A stretch of DNA of 64,000 nucleotides from assembly GCA_963817855.1 (NCBI GenBank), contig CAWFQA010000001.1, forward strand, positions 1,364,001-1,428,000, in the 5' to 3' direction. This DNA comes from JAKAAZ01 sp963817855. Lineage in GTDB: Bacteria > Acidobacteriota > Terriglobia > Terriglobales > Acidobacteriaceae. The notes below the pieces were generated by a model that saw only the letters and a list, made by a program, of their open reading frames with translations, searched no databases and was not told the DNA's origin. Below, in pieces: positions 42,488 to 52,490 of the stretch. The position numbers and the translations under genes are program-made. Numbering within the stretch: position 1 is the first letter of the stretch; each line of letters opens with the position of its first letter.

Positions 42488-45466
42488 CTATTTCTCTTTC
42501 CCTGGTGGCTCTTTTTTAAACTCGATGGCTGTTGTGTAGGCACCTGTTTCATAGGTGGCTGAACTCCACGGCACACTCAAGGTGAAGCGGGAGAACTGTG
42601 AGCAGCCCGTAAAGTCGAGCGTGAATGTAGCCGAGCCAGAACCACTTGTACCAATGTCGCCCAGCGAGACTGGAAACGTGCCTGGCGTTACGATCGGTTC
42701 GCAGGACCGGCCTTGCGTCTGCCGAAACTGAATGCCGGTGATGAGAGTGTTGTAGGCTGGACCGGCGGCTCCATTGGTCGCGGTCAGCGTCAAAGCTAGC
42801 GTGTTCGGCCCGGTCTTCTGGATAGCGCTTGTGAATGCCAGTCCATATCCCGGTAACTGCGTTGGATCTACAATTCCCCAATACGCAGGCTTGGCCTGCA
42901 ATTGCATGTTGAAGGGCAGAGGATAGTCGGTACGAGCCACCGGGAAGCTGTCGAGCCAGGTATCGTCGTCCGCCATGCCCCAGATTGTGACGGCGCTGAT
43001 CGTTCCCTTTAGTTCACGGAAGGCGTCAAAGTATTGCTCGTACAACCATCCTTGTTCCGATAGAACCGAGGCCGGAATATTGTTGCCGTAGTTTGAGGTT
43101 GTGTCTCCGGCGTTGTAGACGCTCACATCCAACTCGGTGACTTGTTGATCGATGCCGGGGAAATCATCGGCAACGGTGTCGATTGCATGCACCATAGCGG
43201 TCGTCGATGGGTAATTGATGGCATTGTGCATCTCATGCCCAATTCCGTCCAGGGGAATGCCCCGACTGCGCAAGTCTTGCACTACTTTCACAAGGCATGC
43301 CAGTCGGTTCGGATCGGCAGTGCTGTACTCGTTGATAAATAACTTGGTTCCGGCGGGGGCATACTGCCTGGCTGCCTGCAGCGCGGCATCGATATAGCTC
43401 TTGCCCAGTACGTGGTAGAACGGTCCGTGTACAAGGCAGTCCGGCTGGTTAGGATCCAGCGGCTCGTTCACCACGTCCCAGGCGTACACCTTGGTGCCGA
43501 AGTGCTGGACCTCACTCTTGATGTGCTCCTGGATATTGGAGGTCACCAAAGCCTGGTTGGCGGCTGAATTCGTCCCATCGCCGAAGGCATACGAAGGAGT
43601 CTGCGCTCCGGTCGCCCAGATCAGGTTCTGTCCTCGTACCCGCATGTTATGGCAAACGGCCAAATCCACTTCATTGTCTGCATTGCCGTAGCTGTATGTC
43701 CCTAACGAGTTTTCTACCGAACTCCACTTCATCTCATTTCCCGGCGTCATGCTGTTGAAGTGCATTGTCAGCAGCTGTGAATGAGCTCCGGAGAGATCGG
43801 TGGGATCGACGGCCGCGCCGACCGGAAAATAATCGGAAAGCGTCTTGTAAATCGAAGGAATATCCGTCTGTATGGTTGCCGGTTGAACGTAGGTCAGCTG
43901 GAAGTCGTCAGTGTAGAAAGACACCAGATCGTTGCCCGACGCCGGAACCGTTTGCAGATACAGATAGGCCGCTCCTGAGTCGTAGCTATCGGCCATGTTG
44001 TATCCCATGACGCTGATCTGGTGCCATTTCCCATCCGCCGGAACCGTAATACCGGGATAGGCGGTCACGCTGGGGTAACTGGTCGTGCCATTCAGTGTCG
44101 TCTGCAGGCTCATATTGATGATGTGGTTTGAGTTGTCGGTAGGCTGCAGCATCACCCAGACGCTGATATTGTAAGTTGACCCTGGGTACATTTTGTTGCT
44201 GACGCTGATTTGTGGCCCATCATAGTTGGCGGTGCGTCCAGTGGTTAGCAGGCTATGTGTACCGCTGTGCGCTGCTGTCGTCGTATTCGTCACTGTGGAA
44301 TTGCCTGTACGTGAACTCCAGCCGTCTACACCGCCATCCTCAAACGTGCTGCTGAGGCCTGTATTGTCCTGCTGGGCAGGGTTTGGCGGCGGCGGAGCCA
44401 CCTGATTGATGGTGACGCCGCTGACATAGAAGGAATCTGTCGCACTGCTGGATTGGATATAGAGAACCAGGCTCGTCGGTGGGCCTGGGAAGTTGCTGAA
44501 GCTGAAGCTGCCCTGAACTTTTGTCCAGGCAGTGTTGGATAATGCGCCGGAGGTGGCAGCATTGTTGTAGGTTCCGGAACTGGCGCAGTCTGTCGTTTTG
44601 GTCGAGATAGTCGCCGTCGGATTGCTAGCGTCAGCGGCTGCAAGTAAGACGTACGCGGTCACCTGGTAGGTCGCGCCTGCGACCACGCCGCTCACATTTA
44701 GCAAGTTGAGACTTGGTCCCATGTAGCCTGCCGTGCGGTTACTGGTCAAAAGGCTATGCGAATTCCCGTTCGGATCGGCGATCGGCGAAGTTGTGTTTGT
44801 CAGTGTCACGGGTCCGAAAGGCGACCAGCCATCCAGTCCGCCGTCCTGGAAATTGTAGGCAGCGACTGGAGTTCCGCCCGGGGGCGGCGCTGTTTCGGTA
44901 ATCACTACGTCATCCAGATAGAAGGATTGTGCAGTGGAGGCTCCCACCAGTTGCGCGTACAGCGTTAGCCCTGTTGCCGTTGCGCTTACCGTGTACGATC
45001 CACCGATCTGCACCCACCCGGAAGACGAGATCGGAACCTGGTAGGTACCAACGGTGTCGTAACATGTACCGCCGGAGCAACTGGGATCGGTGCGCGCGAT
45101 GGTGAAATTGGCATTGCTGGCGGATTCGCCGGCGATCAGCTGAACGTAGCCGGTGATCGTATATTGCGCTCCCGGAAGTAAAACGCTGTTCAGAGAAATC
45201 GAGGGTCCGCCTGCGCCAGTTGAGCTGGTGCTGGTCAGCAGGCTGTCAGAGCCGGCATAGGCTGCGGCCTTCGTAGCCGCCGGCGCGCTTGCACCGTTAA
45301 ACGACGTCCATCCGTCCGCTGTCCCGTCTTCGAAGCTGTAGGTCGCCACATTCTGGGCGCTCAAGTGGGCGGCAAATAGCAACACGAAAACAAGGATCGG
45401 ATAGAAAGTACGACAGGTCCGAATTTGGAATACACTCTGCGAACAGTCTCTGTCAGAGGAAATCAT
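42488..45466 (-). CDS. Multimodular GH10 endo-beta-1,4-xylanase, secreted
   Basis: 992 residues. Leader ending HLSAQ (~38) then three tandem CBM4/9-type modules (~40-190, ~200-355, ~370-527), each opening with an EDG/QDG-x-x-DGW-like motif. The GH10 barrel spans ~535-865 with acid/base E668 in WDVVNEP and nucleophile E778 in QQVTELDVS; MHFNSMTPGNEMKW is typical of the family. A further beta-sandwich (~870-985, CBM2-like) ends the protein. Start ATG 45466 has GGGAG upstream. A strong promoter and an 18-base inverted repeat lie 80-140 bases upstream, so LacI-type repression is expected. Its role is outer attack on xylan. Confidence 0.93.
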   Translation of the reverse strand: MISSDRDCSQSVFQIRTCRTFYPILVFVLLFAAHLSAQNVATYSFEDGTADGWTSFNGASAPAATKAAAYAGSDSLLTSTSSTGAGGPSISLNSVLLPGAQYTITGYVQLIAGESASNANFTIARTDPSCSGGTCYDTVGTYQVPISSSGWVQIGGSYTVSATATGLTLYAQLVGASTAQSFYLDDVVITETAPPPGGTPVAAYNFQDGGLDGWSPFGPVTLTNTTSPIADPNGNSHSLLTSNRTAGYMGPSLNLLNVSGVVAGATYQVTAYVLLAAADASNPTATISTKTTDCASSGTYNNAATSGALSNTAWTKVQGSFSFSNFPGPPTSLVLYIQSSSATDSFYVSGVTINQVAPPPPNPAQQDNTGLSSTFEDGGVDGWSSRTGNSTVTNTTTAAHSGTHSLLTTGRTANYDGPQISVSNKMYPGSTYNISVWVMLQPTDNSNHIINMSLQTTLNGTTSYPSVTAYPGITVPADGKWHQISVMGYNMADSYDSGAAYLYLQTVPASGNDLVSFYTDDFQLTYVQPATIQTDIPSIYKTLSDYFPVGAAVDPTDLSGAHSQLLTMHFNSMTPGNEMKWSSVENSLGTYSYGNADNEVDLAVCHNMRVRGQNLIWATGAQTPSYAFGDGTNSAANQALVTSNIQEHIKSEVQHFGTKVYAWDVVNEPLDPNQPDCLVHGPFYHVLGKSYIDAALQAARQYAPAGTKLFINEYSTADPNRLACLVKVVQDLRSRGIPLDGIGHEMHNAINYPSTTAMVHAIDTVADDFPGIDQQVTELDVSVYNAGDTTSNYGNNIPASVLSEQGWLYEQYFDAFRELKGTISAVTIWGMADDDTWLDSFPVARTDYPLPFNMQLQAKPAYWGIVDPTQLPGYGLAFTSAIQKTGPNTLALTLTATNGAAGPAYNTLITGIQFRQTQGRSCEPIVTPGTFPVSLGDIGTSGSGSATFTLDFTGCSQFSRFTLSVPWSSATYETGAYTTAIEFKKEPPGKEK

Positions 45467-45545
45467 CGTAGTTTTCTCCCTTACTCCAGCTGTTTATCGT
45501 CGCGAACGGCAATCGGTTGCCAGGCTATTTTGCTGATTCAGCGCT

Positions 45546-45604
45546 AACTAATGCGATTTAGTTAAGCGCCTCGCAGTATAGGCACCGCTTCGAAGGAGTG
45601 TCAA
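45546..45604 (-). promoter_or_regulatory. GH10 promoter (TTGACA-18-TATACT) with downstream operator
   Basis: On the minus strand TTGACA (45604-45599) and TATACT (45580-45575) are 18 bases apart. Immediately after the -10 lies AACTAA-TGCGAT-TTAGTT (45546-45563 on the plus strand), a perfect 6+6 inverted repeat around a CG centre, the shape of a LacI-family operator placed to block initiation. The rest of the 359-base gap to the acyltransferase shows no gene. Confidence 0.75.
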
Positions 45605-45825
45605 GCTATATTTAGGTGTAAGAAGTTTTGATTTGATGGATGAGAATCCCCACAAAAACTTGGCCAGAAGGTAGTTCCATCTTTTTGTTGGGTCGCTGCT
45701 GAGTCGGGGATTTTGTATTCGAGCGAAACAGAAGTAGATTGGATGGAACGGTCGCAACCAAATCTCGCGAGACCGATCCGTGTGACCATTTCGCAACGTA
45801 GTCCAAATGGGGGCCACTCTTAACT

Positions 45826-46983
45826 ATGTCTACTGTGATCGGCGCGCCATCACCGGCTCGTATTTCCACAAATCGACTGGTTTCCGTGGATGTGCTGCGC
45901 GGAATCACGATTGCTTTCATGATTCTGGTCAACAACGGTTTTTCCAATTACGCATTTCCTGCCTTGGAACATGCCGAATGGAATGGATGGACGCCAACCG
46001 ATCTGGTGTTTCCGACCTTCTTATTTGTCGTCGGCATAACCGTTGTCTTTTCTTTTGAGTCTCGCTTGAGCCGCGGCGCCTCAAGGTCTTCTCTGCTTCT
46101 TCATACATTCCGGCGCGCTGGTATCTTGTTTGCGCTCGGCCTGATCGTCCACGGCTTTCCAAATTACCCTCTGGGGACTTTGCGGATCTATGGAGTGCTG
46201 CAGCGGATTGCAATCTGCTTCCTGATCGCGAGTATCTTGTATCTTCTCGATCGGCGCCCTGTCAGCAAAATCGTCGTGGTCGTTTTGGCTCTATTTGGCT
46301 ATTGGATTCTATTGCGGTGGGTTCCAGTGCCGGGCTTTGGCATGCCGGGTCGAGATATTCCATTGTTCGACATGACTCGCAATCTTGGAGCGTATATCGA
46401 TCGGCATATCTTTCCGGGCCGCTTATATCGCGGTGTGCGCGATCCCGAAGGCTTGTTGAGCGACATTCCAGCCGTGGCGACAACGTTGCTCGGAATGTTA
46501 ACAGCGATGTGGCTGCGCTCCAAACGCAGTTCTTCGAACAAGGCGTGGGGGATGTTGGCAGCCGGAATCGTCGGCATCATTCTCGGACAGGTGTGGGGCC
46601 TGTGGTTCCCCATCAATAAGAACCTTTGGAGCAGTTCCTACGTGCTGTTCGCCGCCGGCATCGCTTTAGTCGCACTCTCGATATGCTATTGGGCCATCGA
46701 TATAAAGAATTGGAAAACCGGCTGGACCTATGTCTGGATTGTTTTCGGAATGAATGCCATCTCGGCCTATGTTTTCGCGGAACTCCTGTCGTCCACGCTG
46801 AATGCAATCAAGATCCACAGGGGAGCAAGCGCCGTGAGCCTGAGTGCGTATCTGTTCGTCCACTGTTTCTCGGGGATATCCTCGCATCATATGGCTTCAC
46901 TGGCCTATTCGATCACTATCGTCGCCATATGTTTTGTCCCGGTCGCAATTCTCTATAGAAAGAAGATATTCCTCAAAGTCTGA
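45826..46983 (+). CDS. NagX/HGSNAT-like multi-membrane acyltransferase (DUF5009)
   Basis: 385 residues with about ten membrane helices. The N-terminus LVSVDVLRGITIAFMILVNNG and TPTDLVFPTFLFVVGITVVFSF, then RAGILFALGLIVHGFPNYPL and LRIYGVLQRIAICF, are the signature of bacterial NagX/DUF1624 proteins related to the lysosomal heparan-glucosaminide N-acetyltransferase. The conserved Asp and Arg-Gly pair sits in VDVLRG. The family is thought to acetylate glucosamine-type sugars at the membrane, though the bacterial role is not settled. It is divergent from the GH10 gene across the shared 359-base gap. Confidence 0.85.
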   Translation: MSTVIGAPSPARISTNRLVSVDVLRGITIAFMILVNNGFSNYAFPALEHAEWNGWTPTDLVFPTFLFVVGITVVFSFESRLSRGASRSSLLLHTFRRAGILFALGLIVHGFPNYPLGTLRIYGVLQRIAICFLIASILYLLDRRPVSKIVVVVLALFGYWILLRWVPVPGFGMPGRDIPLFDMTRNLGAYIDRHIFPGRLYRGVRDPEGLLSDIPAVATTLLGMLTAMWLRSKRSSSNKAWGMLAAGIVGIILGQVWGLWFPINKNLWSSSYVLFAAGIALVALSICYWAIDIKNWKTGWTYVWIVFGMNAISAYVFAELLSSTLNAIKIHRGASAVSLSAYLFVHCFSGISSHHMASLAYSITIVAICFVPVAILYRKKIFLKV

Positions 46984-47204
46984 CGGTGGAATCGCCGATT
47001 GATCCCGCTGCTGCCGGTGCAGCAGGTGCGGGCGTGCTCCAGCCGAGTGAAATGAAAGCTCCTTGGATCTCTGTGGCTCAGAGGCAGAAGCCCATCGAAG
47101 TCACGGGACCGCGAATCCTGGAGGGTGTTGACAGCAGCCGCCGTGAAACTAAATGTCGAGTGGCCGCGTCAATTGAGATATCATAGGTCATGAGAGCCCG
47201 GGGC

Positions 47205-47597
47205 ATGAATTTTCGAAGGATGTTTTATCTGCTCTGGATTGTCGTCTCCACGACATTTCTGCTGAACGCCGCTTGTTTCGCCACGGCGCAGCCTCTCACC
47301 CCCCAAAATGGGTGCCAATCTTCCATTCTGCTCAAGCGGGTTGCGCCTGAACCATGCGCTGACGCGCATTCCCCTCGTAAGACCGTGCGCTCTCATCCGG
47401 AGACTCGACGCAGAAGCGACAACTTCGTCACAATTCCGCATCGTCGAGTGCACCGCCGGCTCGGCATAGAAATGCCTGCTGCGTCCATCGATCCTTTCTT
47501 TATTCCGTTTGCCCAGCTGGTTGACACGAACCCCCAGGTTCTCTCCTCTATACGTTTCCTGTCGAATGGGCGTTCGCCTCCCCATCTGTCCGTCTGA
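47205..47597 (+). CDS. Small secreted protein of unknown function
   Basis: 130 residues from ATG 47205 (an in-frame ATG at 47190 is possible). MNFRRMFYLLWIVVSTTFLLNA is a credible signal peptide with a Cys-Phe-Ala-Thr-Ala-Gln cleavage region. The mature part is Arg/Pro/His-rich with three Cys and ends RSPPHLSV. I do not recognise it. It lies 280 bases before the efflux operon on the same strand; small Cys/His-containing secreted proteins often accompany metal efflux loci, but here that is only a guess. Confidence 0.45.
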   Translation: MNFRRMFYLLWIVVSTTFLLNAACFATAQPLTPQNGCQSSILLKRVAPEPCADAHSPRKTVRSHPETRRRSDNFVTIPHRRVHRRLGIEMPAASIDPFFIPFAQLVDTNPQVLSSIRFLSNGRSPPHLSV

Positions 47598-47771
47598 CTT
47601 TCGGAACGACGCCTTTATTTGGGAACGCCGTAGCCCGGTAATCCCCGTGTGACTTGCTTTTAGGGCTTTGGGTCGCTGATTCCGCCTTCACAGTGGGCCA
47701 TTGCTGATGCCAGGCGGGTGGGGTTCGATCGGCTCATCTCTGGCTTCCCGCACAATTTCTACTTGTCGCCC

Positions 47772-47785
47772 GTGCAGGCCTGCAC
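47772..47785. promoter_or_regulatory. 14-bp perfect palindrome before the efflux operon
   Basis: GTGCAGGCCTGCAC lies about 95 bases upstream of the TolC-like gene, with a partial copy (GCAGGCCTG) ten bases downstream. It could be an operator for a regulator of the operon; no regulator gene is adjacent. No -35/-10 pair was convincing in the 280-base gap. Confidence 0.3.
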
Positions 47786-47877
47786 CTCCGTCCGCAGGCC
47801 TGAATGCAAGGAATACTGCCGCAACAAAAGGATGAAGGCAATTTCGTGAAGAGACATCATCTGGAGGAATTCAGCGC

Positions 47878-49308
47878 ATGCTGACCCTGAGGGGAAACGC
47901 TCTCTCTGCTTTCGCAGCCGTACTTGTGTGTTCGCAGTGGCTTTGCGCCGGGGCGCAACAGACCGCCGAGCCCGCTGTGAGGCAGTTTACCGTCCAGGAG
48001 GCGGTCGAGTATGCGCTCGCAAACTATCCCTCAGTGCGTGCGGCGATGGAGCAGTACAATGCCTCCAAGGCTGGCGTTGGTCTCGCCAAAACCTCCTACA
48101 TCCCGCGGCTCGATACTGTGTGGCAAGGTGACCGAGGCTCGCGCGAAAGCGTGCTGGGAGTGCTGCTTCCGCAGAGTCCGAACATCCTCACTGGAACGCA
48201 GGGAAGTGTCACGCCACATTCCTACCGACCCTTTTGGACGTCCGGCGCAGGAGTTCTGCTTTCGTGGGAGCCATTCGACTTCGGCTTTCGCCGCTCACAA
48301 GTTCGTTCTGCACAGGTGACAGAGAGTCGCATCGGAGAGCAGGTCGAACTCACAAAGCTTGGGGTCGCCACCGCGGTTGCCGAGGCTTCGCTGGCCGTGC
48401 TGGCTGGGGAGCAAAGAGTGAACGCCGGCCTTGCAGACGTGAACCGCAGAGAGGTATTTGCCAAGTCTGTGCATGCTCTGGTGGATGCACACCTTCGTCC
48501 GGGAGCGGACGCTTCGCGTGCGGAGGCAGAGCTGGCCGCGGCAAGAACGCGGCTATTTCTCGCCCAGCGGGACATTCAGGTGAACACTAGCGCATTTGCG
48601 GCGCTGCTGGGACTCGCAGGAACAACCGTTCAGATCGAGCCCGGCCCGTTCCTTGAGGTTCCACCGGATCGACCCTGGGCCGAAACTCCTCTTGCAAATC
48701 ATCCTGCGGCCATCACGGAACAGAGAAGAATCCAGGAAGCCGAAGCTCGAATCAGCGTCCTGAATCACTCCTTCTACCCACATTTCACGACCGAGGGTCT
48801 GCTGTCCGCGCGTGGCAGTGGACAGACGTCCAAGGGAGAAGTGGAACAGTGGCCAAGTGGCATGGGCTTTGACGTTTACAACTGGGAGGTGGGACTGACG
48901 GCTTCGCTCGACCTGACCAGTATTGTGCCGATCCAACAACGCAAGAAAATTGAGGTCGCCAACCGAAGTCGGGAGGAAGCAGTGTATGCACAGACGCTGC
49001 AGGTGCTGACCGGTCAACAGCAGCAAGCATTGGCGGAGTTGACCGGTGCGCGGCGCGTGGCACAGAACACTCCGACCGAACTGGAAGCGTCGCGGCAAAG
49101 CGAGGCTCAGGCGCTGGCGCGATTTCATGCCGGCCTGGGGACCATCGTCGATGTAGCTGAGGCCCAAAGCCTGTTGGTCCAGGCAGAAATGGATGACTCC
49201 CTTGCGCGTCTCAGCATCTGGCGGGCGCTTGCGGGCCTTGCCTCTGCGCAGGGCGACTTGGCTCCCTTTATTAACACGGTGAATAGCATGCCTGCGGGAG
49301 GGCATTGA
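47878..49308 (+). CDS. TolC-family outer membrane efflux channel
   Basis: 476 residues with a signal peptide (LSAFAAVLVCSQWLCAGAQQ). FTVQEAVEYALANYPSV is the usual first element of OEP proteins; two internal repeats of long helices follow (LGVATAVAEASLAVLAGEQRV and ALAELTGARRVAQNTPTELEASR). GGAGG is 10 bases before the ATG. The RND gene begins one base after its stop, so the three genes form an operon. Confidence 0.93.
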   Translation: MLTLRGNALSAFAAVLVCSQWLCAGAQQTAEPAVRQFTVQEAVEYALANYPSVRAAMEQYNASKAGVGLAKTSYIPRLDTVWQGDRGSRESVLGVLLPQSPNILTGTQGSVTPHSYRPFWTSGAGVLLSWEPFDFGFRRSQVRSAQVTESRIGEQVELTKLGVATAVAEASLAVLAGEQRVNAGLADVNRREVFAKSVHALVDAHLRPGADASRAEAELAAARTRLFLAQRDIQVNTSAFAALLGLAGTTVQIEPGPFLEVPPDRPWAETPLANHPAAITEQRRIQEAEARISVLNHSFYPHFTTEGLLSARGSGQTSKGEVEQWPSGMGFDVYNWEVGLTASLDLTSIVPIQQRKKIEVANRSREEAVYAQTLQVLTGQQQQALAELTGARRVAQNTPTELEASRQSEAQALARFHAGLGTIVDVAEAQSLLVQAEMDDSLARLSIWRALAGLASAQGDLAPFINTVNSMPAGGH

Positions 49309-49309
49309 T

Positions 49310-52300
49310 ATGTGGCTTGTTCATGCCGCCCTGCGGCGTCCCATTACGGTTCTGATCGCGGTCATTGCCATCGCGCTCTGTTCGCTTCTTGCCGTCGCGC
49401 GGATGCCGGTGGATATTTTTCCCAACTTGAACCTGCCTGTGATTTATGTGGCTCAGCCCTACGGCGGAATGAGTCCAGCGCAAATGGAAGGGTATCTGAC
49501 CTACTACTACGAATCCAATTTCTTGTACATTGCCGGACTGGAAAGCGTGGAGTCGAAGTCGGTTGAAAATTTTGCGCTACTCAAGCTCGCATTTCTCCCT
49601 GGCACCGACATGAACCAGGCGCTGGCGCAAACGGTTGCCTATATTGAGCGAGCGCATGCCTACATGCCTGCCGGGACTGTTCCACCGTTTGTTTTGCGAT
49701 TCGATGCAGGCAGCGTTCCTGTTGGGTACGTGGTATTTTCCAGCAAGACCCACAGCGTAGATGAACTTCAGGACCTGGCATTAAATCGCGTGCGGCCTCT
49801 GTTCACCACCTTGCCGGGAGTGTCGTCTCCAGCCACCTTCGGCGGCAGTTCCCGAACCATTGTGATTCACGTGGACCGTAGCAAACTGAACAGCTATCGC
49901 ATGTCGACAGGGGAGGTTGTGAAGGCACTGCTTTCCGGCAACGTCATCGCTCCCGCCGGAGACGTGCGAACTGGAACGCTCGACCGAATCACTCCCATGA
50001 ACGGGGTCGTGTCGAACATCAGCGATCTGGCGAATCTACCCGTACGCACTGGTGCCGGGCCGACAGTTTTTATGCGTGACGTCGGTTGGGTGGAGGACGG
50101 TAGCGATATCACCCTTGGATATGCACTGATGAATGGTCGCCGCACCGTCTACTTACCAGTGACCAAACGCGCGGATGCCTCCACGCTGGCGGTAGTAAAT
50201 GAAGTAAAGAGCAACATGAGCCGGTTTGCCAACGTGCTTCCCCGAGGATGTACAGGTCAGCTATGAGTTCGACCAGTCCGGCCGGGTGAAAAAATCGCTC
50301 GCGGGGCTTGTCTGGGAAGGCACCATCGGGGCATTTCTGACCGGCATGATGGTGTTTCTGTTCCTGCGGGAATGGCGAAGCTCATTCATCGTCATCGCTT
50401 CCATTCCGTTCGCGCTGGTTACGGCCGTCGTTTGCCTGTGGCTCGCGAATCAGACCATCAACATCATGACATTGAGCGGTCTCGCGCTCGCGGTGGGCAT
50501 TCTCGTCGACGAGGCAATGGTCGAGATTGAAAATATTCACCGCAACCTGCAGTTGACGGATAACGTGCCACAGGCGGTGCTGGATGCAACTCGCCAGACC
50601 ATCGTTCCCAGATTTCTGGCGATGCTTTCCATCCTCGCTGTGTTTATTCCTTCATTCCTGATGGTGGGTGTGACCCGCGCTTTATTTGTTCCGCTGTCGC
50701 TGGCGGTAGGGTTCGCCATGATCGCCTCGTACCTGCTGTCCAGCACGTTTGTGCCGGTGCTCTATATCTGGCTGAACCGGCGTATGCACCGCGACGAGGA
50801 GGAGAGCTCTGGGCGCAGCCGGTTCGACCACCTCCGCGATAGGTACGAGCAACTGATTGGCCGCCTGATCCATCGGCGCGGTCTTTTGATTGGAATCTAT
50901 GTTGCGGTTGCAGCGGCGATGATCCTGCTGCTGGGCCCTCAACTGGGTCGCGAGATTTTTCCGCACACTCCGGAAACTCAGTTTCAACTTCGCCTGCGTG
51001 CGCCGTCTGGAACTCGAATTGAAGTAACTGAGCAGACAACACTCAAAACTTTGGAGGAGATCAAGCGTCTCGCTGGGCCCGGCAATGTAGAAGTGAGCAT
51101 CGCGTATGTCGGGACCTATGCGCCCAGCTACCCGGTGAACTTGGTATATCTGTGGACAAGCGGGCCGCAGGAGGCGGTCCTTCGAATTCAGTTGAAAGAA
51201 AGTTCTCACATAAGGGTTGGGGCGCTGCAGGAGCAGTTGCGCAAGGTGCTTCCGCGTGAATTTCCGGATACGGCCTTCACATTCGAATCCGCCGATATTG
51301 TTGACCAGATCATGGATTTCGGTTCGCCAACGCCGATCGAAGTCGCGATTCAGGGTTTCAACTTTTCCGCGGATCACGAGTATGCGGAAAAGGTTCGCAC
51401 GGAGTTGGCGAAGATCGGTCAGCTGAGGGATTTGCATTACGGTCAGCCGCTGCAATATCCGAGCCTCAACATCGATATCAATCGCGAACGGACAGGCCAG
51501 CTCGGCCTTACGGTCGACCAAGTCGCTCGATCAGTGGAAACAGCAACGTGGTCCAGCCGATTTGTGTCGCGCAATTTCTGGCAGGATCCCGTCACGGGTG
51601 TGGGATATCAGGTGCAGGTCGAAGTGCCTCAGGATCAGATGAAGTCCATGGACGACCTTGCCAGCATTCCCCTGATGAGCGGCGGACCTTCGAACCATCC
51701 AAATCTTGGTGACGTGGCGCAGCTTTCCTACGGACAGGTCACGGGAGAATTCGACCGCTATGACATGCAGCGCATGATCTCGTTGACAGCGAATGTGCAG
51801 GGCGAGGATCTGGGACGAGCCGCGGATCAAGTGGAAGCAGCCATACAGCGCGCTGGTCCGCCGCCTCGCGGGGTAGAAGTCCAGATCCGCGGTCAGGTCG
51901 TGCCCATGCGTCAGACGCTGCACTATCTCACGCTGGGACTGCTATTCGCGGTGGTCGCGATCTACTTGTTGCTCGCGGCAAATTTCCAATCTCTTCGACT
52001 CGCGTTTGTCGCTGTTTCCACTACCCCTGCGGTGGTGTGCGGAGTAGTCATCATGCTGCTGCTGACCGGAACCACGCTCAATCTGCAGTCGTTCATGGGG
52101 GCGATCATGGCCCTCGGTGTCTCCGTCGCGAACTCGATCCTTCTGGTGACGTTTGCCGAAGCGCATCGCCGCGAGGGCACGGGATCTTCTGTTGAAGCAG
52201 CCATTTTTGGCGGCAGGACGAGATTGCGACCCATCTTGATGACCAGCATCGCCATGATCGCCGGGATGATTCCCATGGCACTCGCTCTGAACGAAGGTGG

Positions 52301-52490
52301 CCATCAGACTGCTCCGCTTGGCCGTGCAGTAATCGGCGGACTGGCGGCGTCGACGCTCGCCACTCTGTTCATTTTGCCGGCCATATTTTCTTTGGCACAG
52401 CAGCGGGCGTCCAGGTCTTCAGCGTCGCTTGATGCATCTGACCCGCACAGCCCTTATTCCCCCAAGGACATTGAAGGAGAACCAACGTGA
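49310..52490 (+). pseudogene. RND efflux pump inner membrane subunit, split by a frameshift
   Basis: Proton-driven transporter, about 1058 residues if restored. The 5' frame (49310-50266) has the first helix (RRPITVLIAVIAIALCSLLAV), MPVDIFPNLNLPVIYV and the porter domain. It breaks at VLP, and the 3' frame continues EDVQVSYEFDQSGRVKKS and contains the remaining helices, including ILVDEAMVEIEN in helix 4 (Asp-Glu in place of AcrB's Asp pair). The junction is a run of four C (50240-50243) where three would keep the frame. Both flanks are well conserved. The start immediately follows the TolC-like gene and the stop overlaps the adaptor start (GTGA). HAE/NFE-type drug or solvent export is likelier than metal export. 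Confidence 0.88.
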
